Source: Chloroflexota bacterium
Lineage (GTDB): Bacteria > Chloroflexota > UBA5177 > JANWHV01
DNA length: 5,082 bases
NCBI GenBank assembly: GCA_025450375.1
Contig: JANWHO010000086.1
Span: 1-5,082 of the forward strand
Direction: 5' to 3'
Under the pieces are notes generated by a model that was not told where the DNA came from, did not search any database, and saw only the letters and a list, made by a program, of their open reading frames with translations. Below are positions 1 through 4,887 of the stretch, piece by piece. Each line of letters begins with the position of its first letter. Within the stretch, counting starts at the first letter, position 1. Made by a program: the position numbers and the translations under genes.

Positions 1-1
1 G

Positions 2-202
2 CGTGCTCTTGGCGTGGAGAACGCCCTGGTAGGGAAACGCCTGGATGACGCGGCGATCGCCGCCGCCGCCGCGCACGCGGCGGAGGGACTGAGCCTGATG
101 TCGGATCTGCACGCAAGCGAGGAATATAGAGCCCATCTTGCTACGGTGTACACCCGGCGGGCCGTGACTCGCGCCGCTGCTCGCGCGGCGGCGGGAAGCT
201 GA
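2..202 (+). CDS. coxM: FAD-binding (medium) subunit of a CO dehydrogenase-type molybdenum hydroxylase, C-terminal end only
   Basis: Partial gene: the frame is open to the left edge, so the true start lies upstream; 66 residues are visible, ending at TGA 200-202. The segment matches the end of the CO dehydrogenase flavoprotein C-terminal domain: an alanine-rich helix (DDAAIAAAAAHAAEG), then the signature-like SDLHASEEYRAHLATVYTRR, corresponding to the family pattern of SD, a short turn, S-x-YR and RRA near the C-terminus. In the family this subunit carries FAD and passes electrons from the iron-sulfur small subunit to the acceptor. It ends 5 bases before coxD, so the two are almost certainly cotranscribed. 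That it serves CO rather than another substrate is inferred from the coxD and coxE genes that follow; related xanthine or aldehyde oxidase flavoproteins have similar ends. Confidence 0.75.
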   Translation, partial: RALGVENALVGKRLDDAAIAAAAAHAAEGLSLMSDLHASEEYRAHLATVYTRRAVTRAAARAAAGS

Positions 203-207
203 GCCGC

Positions 208-1158
208 ATGGGGGACGACAGCCAGCAGAACCGGGCAAGCAGGCGGCCGGGGGAGGAATCCCCGGCCGCCGCGCTCGGGATTGACGCGCTGCAAGCAGCC
301 TTTCTCGAGCGTTCCTACGTGGCGGATCGCGCCCTGGCGGTGGCCCTGCATCTGAGCCTCCGCCTGGGCAAACCGCTCTTGCTGGAAGGCGAGGCGGGGG
401 TGGGCAAAACGGAGGTAGCCAAGGTTCTTGCCGACCTTCAGGGTGCGCGCCTTATCCGTCTACAGTGCTATGAGGGGCTCGACATCAACACGGCGGTCTA
501 CGAATGGAACTTTGCCCGCCAGATGCTGGAGATTCGCCTTCTGGAGGCCCAGGGACACGCGGATAGGGAGTCGCTCAAGGACATATTCAGCCCCGACTTT
601 CTCATTCGCCGGCCCCTTTTGCAGGCCATCGAGCACCAAGACCCCGTGCCGCCGGTCCTGCTGATCGACGAATTGGATCGGGCCGACGCTGAATTCGAGG
701 CGTTCCTGCTCGAACTTCTTTCGGATTTCCAGATCACCATTCCCGAACTGGGAACTATAACCGCGATCTCCCCGCCGGCGGTTATTCTTACCTCCAATCG
801 CACCCGCGAAGTACATGATGCCTTGAAACGACGGTGTCTCTACCACTGGATTGACTATCCAACCGTGGAGAAGGAGCGCCAGATCATTGCCCTGAGAGTG
901 CCGGGTGCGTCCGCGGGCCTGGCGCGGCAGGTGAGCGCCTTCGTACAACGGCTGCGGGCCCTCGATCTCTACAAGCAACCAGGGATCGCGGAGAGCCTGG
1001 ACTGGGCCAGAGCCCTGGTTACGCTGGACCAGTCGGCACTGTCCGACGCCTCGGTGCAGGATACCCTCGGGTGCGTACTCAAGTACGAGGAGGATCTCCA
1101 CCGGGTGCGGGGCGGCACGGCGCGGACCATTCTGGCCGAAGTCACGGCCACAGCTTGA
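208..1158 (+). CDS. coxD: MoxR-type AAA+ ATPase, CO dehydrogenase maturation chaperone CoxD
   Basis: A complete 316-residue AAA+ ATPase. Visible motifs in order: Walker A GEAGVGKT (residues 61-68), the CoxD-typical RLQCYEGLD (84-92) and YEWNFARQ (98-105), Walker B VLLIDE (150-155), sensor-1 asparagine in LTSNRTRE (N197), and the arginine-finger region ALKRRCLYHW (205-214). In Oligotropha carboxidovorans, CoxD is known to be needed for maturing the molybdenum-copper cluster of CO dehydrogenase, notably the sulfuration step, probably as an ATP-driven unfoldase acting on the apoenzyme. MoxR ATPases work with a VWA-domain partner, and that partner (coxE) follows immediately. The ATG at 208 is chosen because a GGGAAG stretch at 192-197 is suitably placed upstream, and because it leaves a short hydrophilic tail before the conserved helix. 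No motif is missing. Confidence 0.93.
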   Translation: MGDDSQQNRASRRPGEESPAAALGIDALQAAFLERSYVADRALAVALHLSLRLGKPLLLEGEAGVGKTEVAKVLADLQGARLIRLQCYEGLDINTAVYEWNFARQMLEIRLLEAQGHADRESLKDIFSPDFLIRRPLLQAIEHQDPVPPVLLIDELDRADAEFEAFLLELLSDFQITIPELGTITAISPPAVILTSNRTREVHDALKRRCLYHWIDYPTVEKERQIIALRVPGASAGLARQVSAFVQRLRALDLYKQPGIAESLDWARALVTLDQSALSDASVQDTLGCVLKYEEDLHRVRGGTARTILAEVTATA

Positions 1159-1166
1159 GCGAGATC

Positions 1167-2435
1167 ATGGGATCGGATCCCGAGGCGGAAACGTTTGAGG
1201 CTATCGGCTCGATCCTGGTGGATCGGGTGCGGGAGTTCGCCCAACTCTGTCGCGGCCATGGTCTGCGCGTAACCACCGGACAGGCCGCGGATGCCTGCCG
1301 GGGGCTGCAAGAAGTTGACATAACAATACAACTTGAGTTTTATCAGGCCCTTCGTTGCGTGCTTCTCACCCGCCATGTCGACGAACCCCTGTTCAGTTTC
1401 CTGTTTGCCCGTTTCTGGCTCCATCGCGACGTTCGGCCCCTTGCCGATGTCGATCGCGACAGCCTCTCGTCACTGCTCAAGCGCTCCGATGAGCGCGGGG
1501 AGCCCGCGCCAGGCGGCGGGGAGGAGCGATCGGTCGAACTCTTGGTCGACCTCCCGGAGGGCGAAACAGTGGAGGAGGGGCTTGAGGAAGGCGGTGACAA
1601 GCCATCAGAGCAGATGGCGGCCTATAGCGCCCGCGAGGTGCTGCGGCGCCGCGACTTTTCACAGCTAGAAGCGGCGGAAATCGCCGAGGTGCGGCGCCTG
1701 ATCGCCGAGCTGCGCTGGCGCACGGCCACGCGCGAGCTGCGGCGGACCAAGCGGGCGGGAAAAGGGCCTCATGCCGATCCTAGAAGGGCCTTCCGTGAAA
1801 GTCTGGCCACTGGAGGCGAGATTCTCCGCCTGCCTCGGCGCACTCGACGGCGGAAGCCCCGGCCACTGGTCCTGATCTGCGACATCAGCGGCTCGATGGA
1901 GCGGTATACCAGCCTCCTGCTCCGCTTTCTTCATGCCCTGCGCCAGGGACGCGGCGCCGTCGAGACCTTCGTGTTTGGCACCCGCTTGACTCGAATCACC
2001 CGCCAACTACGCGTCCGGGACACTGATACCGCCCTGGCCGAGGTGGCCTCGAAGGTGGTCGATTGGGGAGGGGGCACCCGAATCGGCGATTCACTCGCGA
2101 CCTTCAACCGCGTCTGGGGCCGCAGAGTATTGGGACATGGAGCGACCGTCGTGGTGATAAGCGACGGATGGGATCGGGGGGAACCAGAGGTCTTGTCGGC
2201 CGAGATGGCCCATTTACAGCGCCTCTCGCATCGCTTGGTTTGGTTGAACCCACTCCTGGGGCTGGCGGGCTACGAGCCGCTGACCCGCGGCATGCGGGCC
2301 GCTTTACCCTTTGTGGATGATTTCCTCGCCTCGCATAACCTTGCCAGCCTGGAGCAGCTTGGCCGCTTTCTGCGCGATCTGGACGATCAGCGGCCCGAGC
2401 GGGGGCAGCGGGCGACGGCGCGCGCGGCGGGGTAG
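1167..2435 (+). CDS. coxE: VWA-domain protein CoxE, partner of the CoxD ATPase
   Basis: A 422-residue protein with a C-terminal von Willebrand A domain of the CoxE type. The metal-ion-dependent adhesion site is complete: D-I-S-G-S at 239-243, the threonine in WGGGTRIGDSL (T304), and the aspartate in VISDGWDRG (D333). The N-terminal half (about 1-110) is helical-looking and resembles the usual CoxE lead domain; residues about 111-150 form a Glu/Gly-rich linker, followed by an Arg-rich stretch (161-230). CoxE-family proteins pair with MoxR ATPases; in Oligotropha, CoxE with CoxF is linked to copper insertion into CO dehydrogenase. The start is uncertain: ATG 1167 lies 8 bases after the coxD stop with a GAGCGAG stretch ahead, while an in-frame TTG at 1155 would overlap the coxD stop (TTGA) and add four residues. 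An in-frame GTG at 1071 would overlap coxD by 88 bases and is unlikely. Confidence 0.92.
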   Translation: MGSDPEAETFEAIGSILVDRVREFAQLCRGHGLRVTTGQAADACRGLQEVDITIQLEFYQALRCVLLTRHVDEPLFSFLFARFWLHRDVRPLADVDRDSLSSLLKRSDERGEPAPGGGEERSVELLVDLPEGETVEEGLEEGGDKPSEQMAAYSAREVLRRRDFSQLEAAEIAEVRRLIAELRWRTATRELRRTKRAGKGPHADPRRAFRESLATGGEILRLPRRTRRRKPRPLVLICDISGSMERYTSLLLRFLHALRQGRGAVETFVFGTRLTRITRQLRVRDTDTALAEVASKVVDWGGGTRIGDSLATFNRVWGRRVLGHGATVVVISDGWDRGEPEVLSAEMAHLQRLSHRLVWLNPLLGLAGYEPLTRGMRAALPFVDDFLASHNLASLEQLGRFLRDLDDQRPERGQRATARAAG

Positions 2436-2523
2436 GGGAAGGAGCGGATCGCGGTATCTTTAAGAGTGCGTACTAACGGACCGGGCTATGAGACGCGGTC
2501 CACCGAACTAAAGGAGATGAACC
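2436..2523 (+). promoter_or_regulatory. 88-base gap between coxE and the first xdhC gene, with a short inverted repeat
   Basis: This is the widest gap in the + strand operon. It contains GGACCG (2478-2483) and CGGTCC (2496-2501), able to form a 6-bp stem with a 12-base loop. No run of T follows and I find no convincing -35/-10 pair, so I read it as an internal leader or RNA-processing region rather than a terminator. The genes on both sides belong to the same pathway, which argues for read-through. Confidence 0.3.
2511..2516 (+). promoter_or_regulatory. Strong ribosome binding site of the short XdhC gene
   Basis: AAGGAG sits 7 bases before the ATG at 2524, a near-perfect Shine-Dalgarno match and spacing. 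It fixes the start of the short XdhC gene and indicates independent, efficient translation, unlike coxE, whose site is poor, and the MocA-like gene, which overlaps its predecessor. Confidence 0.8.
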
Positions 2524-2835
2524 ATGCGCGATTTAATCGAGCAGATCGATCGTTGGCGGGCGGAAGGGAACCAGGTCGCGGTGGCCACCGTGGTTACGGC
2601 GCAGGGATCCACCCCCCGTCCAACCGGGGCCAAGATGGCGATGACTCCGGGCGGTGGATTGGCCGGATCGGTGAGCGGCGGCTGCATTGAGGCGGACGTG
2701 TTCGAGCACGCGATGGAGGTGCTTGAGACCGGCGTACCCAAGCTGGTGCGCTATGGTTTTACCGAGGACATGGCTTTCGAAATCGGTCTGGCCTGCGGCG
2801 GCACCGTGCAAGTGTTTATCGAACAGGTAGCCTAA
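2524..2835 (+). CDS. Short XdhC/CoxI-family protein (N-terminal domain only)
   Basis: A 103-residue protein made solely of the XdhC/CoxI N-terminal domain. It carries GSTPRPTGAKM (28-38), the conserved SVSGGCIEADV (49-59) with cysteine C54, and ACGGTVQVFIE (90-100) with C91; these cysteine motifs are typical of active XdhC proteins. XdhC proteins bind molybdenum cofactor and deliver it, in sulfurated form, to xanthine dehydrogenase-family enzymes. Full-length XdhC proteins also have a Rossmann C-terminal domain, which is absent here: the gene ends at TAA 2833-2835 right after the N-terminal domain. The next gene supplies a Rossmann domain, so the pair may act as a two-part XdhC. The length looks natural, not truncated, since a clean stop and a well-spaced new start with its own ribosome binding site follow. 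It could be called CoxI- or CoxF-like; I give no symbol because the orthology is not clear. Confidence 0.88.
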   Translation: MRDLIEQIDRWRAEGNQVAVATVVTAQGSTPRPTGAKMAMTPGGGLAGSVSGGCIEADVFEHAMEVLETGVPKLVRYGFTEDMAFEIGLACGGTVQVFIEQVA

Positions 2836-2862
2836 GAAACGGGAATTGAGCGGCCCGCGAAT

Positions 2863-2869
2863 GGAGAGG
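2863..2869 (+). promoter_or_regulatory. Ribosome binding site of the long XdhC gene
   Basis: GGAGAGG lies 9 bases before the ATG at 2879. The nearby in-frame ATG at 2861 is closed by a TGA four codons later, so 2879 is the first usable ATG. Confidence 0.65.
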
Positions 2870-2878
2870 TTGTGAGCC

Positions 2879-3646
2879 ATGGAGTGGTACGAAGCGGTGG
2901 CGGAGGCCGTGAGAGCGGGGCGGCCGGTAGGGGTCGCCACGGTGCTCTCCGGACCTCGGGCGTTAGGGGCCAAGATGCTAATCTTCCCCGATGGGCGACG
3001 AATCGGCGCCCTTGGACTGGGCCAGGTTGATGACGCGGTCTCCGCGGACTGTTCCGCGGCCTTGCGGGATGAACGGGCTGACACTCGGACGTATGTCGAC
3101 GCCGGAGAGGAGTTCCAGGTTTTCCTGGAGTCCCATGTCCCATCGCCGACCCTGGTCATCGTGGGGGCCGGCCATACGTCGATTCCCCTTTCCGCGATGG
3201 CTAGAATCGCCGGTTATCGTGTCGTTCTGATCGATGCTCGGTCGGCATTCGCCTCCGCCGAACGATTCCCAGACGTTGACGAAATTATTGTCGATTGGCC
3301 GCACAGGGTGCTGTCCGAGCGGGAGATCACCAGCAGCACCTATGTCGCGGTCTTGAGCCACGACTCCAAATTCGAGGATCCGTTGTTGCCGGTCCTCCTC
3401 AAGAGTCCGGCCCGGTATATTGGGGTGATTGGCAGTCGGAAGACCCAGGTTGCCCGTCGAGATCGCCTGCGCGAGGCGGGCTTTGGCGAATCCGATCTGG
3501 CCCGCCTTCGGGGGCCAATCGGCCTGGACCTGGGAGCGATCAGCCCTGAGGAGATCGCGATCAGCATCTTGGCGGAGATGGTAGCGGCGCGCCATGGGCG
3601 CCCTGGGGGCTCGCTGGCCAATCAGGCCGCCGCCAGGCCAGGGTGA
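2879..3646 (+). CDS. Long XdhC-family protein with Rossmann C-terminal domain
   Basis: A 255-residue protein. Residues about 1-85 resemble the XdhC/CoxI N-terminal domain (GAKMLIFPDGRRIGALG at 30-46, EEFQVFLE at 77-84). Residues about 90-240 are the XdhC C-terminal Rossmann domain: VIVGAGHTSIPL (93-104), VVLIDAR (115-121), VLSHDSKFEDPLL (158-170), YIGVIGSRKTQ (180-190), GPIGLDLGAISPEEIAISILAE (212-233, family hallmark). The family role is binding molybdenum cofactor and handing it to the hydroxylase. The N-terminal domain is atypical: the place of SGGC reads GLGQ (46-49) and the place of ACGG reads DAGE (74-77), so the usual cysteines are absent, while the preceding short XdhC gene keeps them. 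The gene follows that one after 43 bases and overlaps the next by four (GTGA), suggesting coupled translation. Assignment to the family is firm; whether it corresponds to CoxF or CoxI is not resolved. Confidence 0.9.
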   Translation: MEWYEAVAEAVRAGRPVGVATVLSGPRALGAKMLIFPDGRRIGALGLGQVDDAVSADCSAALRDERADTRTYVDAGEEFQVFLESHVPSPTLVIVGAGHTSIPLSAMARIAGYRVVLIDARSAFASAERFPDVDEIIVDWPHRVLSEREITSSTYVAVLSHDSKFEDPLLPVLLKSPARYIGVIGSRKTQVARRDRLREAGFGESDLARLRGPIGLDLGAISPEEIAISILAEMVAARHGRPGGSLANQAAARPG

Positions 3647-4233
3647 TCGCCTGCATCGTGCTGGCGGCCGGCGCGTCGACCCGCCTGGGCCGACCGAAGC
3701 AACTCCTGTCTCTGGGCGGGCGCCCCTTATTGGCGTGGGTTCTGGCGGCGGCGCGCGGGGCCACCTTCAACCAGATGGTTCTGGTCCTTGGTCACGACGC
3801 GGAACTGATTCGCGGCGCGCTTGACCTTTCAGGGTTTGATGTCGTGGTCAACGAGCGCTATGCCGAGGGCATGAGCCTGTCATTACGCCTCGGTCTGGAG
3901 ACCGTCCGCTCGGCTATGGCGGCGACCGTGGTCATGGTGGGCGACCAGCCGTTCATCGAGAGCGCGCACCTTGTTGCCCTGAAGGAGACCTGGGAGAACA
4001 CCGGCGAATCGATGATCGCCACGGATTTTGGCGCCTATCGCGGGCCACCGATGATGCTGGCGCGCTCTGTATGGCCGCTAATTGACGAGATTCGCGGGGA
4101 TCAGGGAGCGCGGGCGCTGCTCCGAGTTCGTCCCGGTTCGGTGCTGGCCGTTGAGGTCCGCGATTCCCGAGCCGCCTTGGATGTGGATACCGAGGAGGCA
4201 TACGCGACCGCGCGGGAGTTAGTAGGAGGCTAA
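3643..4233 (+). CDS. mocA: MocA/MobA-like molybdopterin nucleotidyltransferase
   Basis: A 196-residue single-domain nucleotidyltransferase. The N-terminus has the nucleotide-binding signature LAAGASTRLGRPKQLL (7-22), followed by VLVLGHDAE (46-54), the metal-binding GDQPF (100-104), RGPPMML (133-139), GDQGARALL (152-160) and the closing DVDTEEAY (180-187). This set is typical of the MocA type, which joins CMP to molybdopterin-Mo to give molybdopterin cytosine dinucleotide, the form used by CO dehydrogenases. A GMP-specific MobA is less likely given the neighbours, though base specificity cannot be read with certainty. The start is GTG 3643, overlapping the previous stop as GTGA; it places the glycine-rich loop right at the N-terminus, as in the family, and implies translational coupling. 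An A-G-G stretch just before it is the only binding site. The second residue of the usual RG-N/H-P motif is proline here, a minor deviation. Confidence 0.88.
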   Translation: MIACIVLAAGASTRLGRPKQLLSLGGRPLLAWVLAAARGATFNQMVLVLGHDAELIRGALDLSGFDVVVNERYAEGMSLSLRLGLETVRSAMAATVVMVGDQPFIESAHLVALKETWENTGESMIATDFGAYRGPPMMLARSVWPLIDEIRGDQGARALLRVRPGSVLAVEVRDSRAALDVDTEEAYATARELVGG

Positions 4234-4237
4234 CGTA

Positions 4238-4273
4238 GCGGCTGAGCCCGACATAGGGAAGGCCGTCAGCCGT
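4238..4273. terminator. Imperfect hairpin between convergent genes
   Basis: CGGCTGA (4239-4245) pairs with TCAGCCG (4266-4272), extendable by a G-T pair at 4238/4273, around a 20-base loop in which GCC/GGC could add a few pairs. It starts 5 bases after the stop of the MocA-like gene and lies before the end of the - strand genes, where a terminator is expected. There is no T run on either strand, so if it terminates it is not a textbook intrinsic site. Confidence 0.4.
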
Positions 4274-4335
4274 AGCCGGACTCGGTCGCGAAACGAATGT
4301 CGTACACGAAGGGACCGTCGCCTCGCGAAATCGTG

Positions 4336-4581
4336 CTACGAGAGGAGATACGAGCGGAAGGCGTCCTGATAGGCCCGGACGAATGCTTCAACGTCGTCGT
4401 CGGCGGAGGCCAGGGTTCTTCCTGCCTTCAGCCAGACCTGCACGGCAGCGGCCCGAGTGCCGGCGTCCGCCCCGCGCCGCTTGGCGCGTACACGCGACTG
4501 ACCAGCCGCGACTATCGAGCCAAGGAGGCGGCCCGCCTGCTCCACCGGGCGGATCGCGGACGCCGCTTCTGGTTGCATCAT
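4336..4581 (-). CDS. Hypothetical 81-residue protein
   Basis: I do not recognise this protein. It starts with two consecutive ATG codons (4581 and 4578) and ends at TAG 4338-4336. The sequence looks like two or three amphipathic helices: VEQAGRLLGSIVAAGQSRVRA in the first half and VEAFVRAYQDAFRSYLL at the end, with a basic middle (RAKRRG). There is no signal peptide, membrane segment or cysteine. On the coding strand, AAAGGTAGGT (4598-4589) lies upstream, giving a mediocre ribosome binding site. It is the last gene of the - strand group and converges on the cox operon. A + strand reading frame of similar length (4297-4608) overlaps it but has a Gly/Arg/Pro-rich, shadow-like composition, so I prefer the - strand. 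It could still be a chance frame in GC-rich DNA. Confidence 0.45.
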   Translation of the reverse strand: MMQPEAASAIRPVEQAGRLLGSIVAAGQSRVRAKRRGADAGTRAAAVQVWLKAGRTLASADDDVEAFVRAYQDAFRSYLLS

Positions 4582-4657
4582 GAGTTCGACCTACCTTTCG
4601 AGTCTTGAACCTATTGCCTTGGTGCCATAGTATGGGTAATCTCGCAGCTACCATATA

Positions 4658-4691
4658 CTCGAACGGGGAGTACCGAAATAGGCCGTTCGGG
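4658..4691 (-). terminator. Hairpin downstream of the 27-residue membrane peptide gene, with an alternative fold
   Basis: On the + strand CGAACGG (4660-4666) pairs with CCGTTCG (4683-4689); two more pairs at 4658/4691 and 4659/4690 (G-T) extend it. Read on the - strand, it begins 15 bases after the TAA of the 27-residue gene, as a terminator might, but no T run follows. CCGAA (4673-4677) and TTCGG (4686-4690) form a competing shorter hairpin using the same bases, so two exclusive folds exist. Confidence 0.35.
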
Positions 4692-4706
4692 GGGTCGGTT
4701 CGACGG

Positions 4707-4790
4707 TTAAGCTGGTGAGTCCAATCGCTCGCCGTCCGAGCCCAGCAGATACAGAGCCAGGACCAGGAGTCCGATCAAAACCATGGTCAT
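4707..4790 (-). CDS. 27-residue single-pass membrane microprotein
   Basis: A very short reading frame that standard gene callers would skip. It begins MTMVLIGLLVLALYLLG and ends in a polar tail, SDGERLDSPA, before TAA. Residues about 3-17 are an unbroken hydrophobic helix, enough for one membrane span, leaving a short acidic tail. Its strongest support is the ribosome binding site: GGGAGGAA (4805-4798 on the - strand) with 7 bases to the ATG at 4790. A second in-frame ATG at 4784 would shorten it by two residues. It follows the SOD-like gene on the same strand and is separated from it by a strong hairpin. The shape recalls small accessory subunits such as KdpF or cytochrome oxidase microproteins, but no such partner is in the window, so I assign no function. 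Confidence 0.55.
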   Translation of the reverse strand: MTMVLIGLLVLALYLLGSDGERLDSPA

Positions 4791-4797
4791 CGGTTGG

Positions 4798-4805
4798 TTC
4801 CTCCC
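4798..4805 (-). promoter_or_regulatory. Strong ribosome binding site of the membrane microprotein
   Basis: Read on the - strand, GGGAGGAA precedes the ATG at 4790 by 7 bases. Together with AAGGAG at 2511 this is one of the two best Shine-Dalgarno matches in the window, and it is the main reason for calling such a short gene real. Confidence 0.6.
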
Positions 4806-4842
4806 CGCCGCCGCGGAATCTATACCCGGCGACCATATAACC

Positions 4843-4876
4843 GGGGCGGGGAGCGGCGGTCGCCGCTCCCCGCCCT
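4843..4876 (-). terminator. Long GC-rich perfect hairpin after the SOD-like gene
   Basis: Bases 4844-4858 are perfectly complementary to 4861-4875 (arms built on GGGCGGGGAGCGGCG), with a further G-T pair at 4843/4876. With a four-base loop (4858-4861) this leaves a 14-bp, almost all G-C stem. On the - strand it begins 12 bases past the stop of the SOD-like gene. The following bases (CCGGTTATATGG) hold no T run, so it may act as a strong pause, a 3'-end stabiliser or a T-less terminator that insulates the microprotein gene. Confidence 0.65.
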
Positions 4877-4887
4877 CGGCGCGACCA

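Noticed and set aside
58..83. GCC/GCG-rich run near the left edge as a possible triplet repeat
   Set aside because: It encodes the alanine-rich helix typical of this part of the flavoprotein subunit, so no separate repeat is needed.
460..1101. Long - strand reading frame (213 codons) opposite coxD
   Set aside because: It lies wholly inside a gene with intact AAA+ motifs, shows no domain, and is the kind of antisense frame that GC-rich coding DNA produces.
2533..3159. 208-codon - strand frame spanning both XdhC genes
   Set aside because: It runs opposite two well-supported family members and across their intergenic gap; the composition is Ser/Arg/Pro-rich with no motif.
2978..3595. 205-codon - strand frame opposite the long XdhC gene
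   Set aside because: Antisense shadow of the conserved Rossmann domain; no recognisable features.
4297..4608. + strand 103-codon frame following the MocA-like gene
   Set aside because: Gly/Arg/Pro-rich without a recognisable motif; the opposite-strand 81-residue frame has a more protein-like composition. Not fully excluded.
4605..4633. Promoter-like TTGAAC - 17 bases - TAGTAT on the + strand
   Set aside because: Each box matches the consensus at 4 of 6 positions with ideal spacing, but it points toward no + strand gene in the window; an antisense transcript over the microprotein is possible but unsupported.
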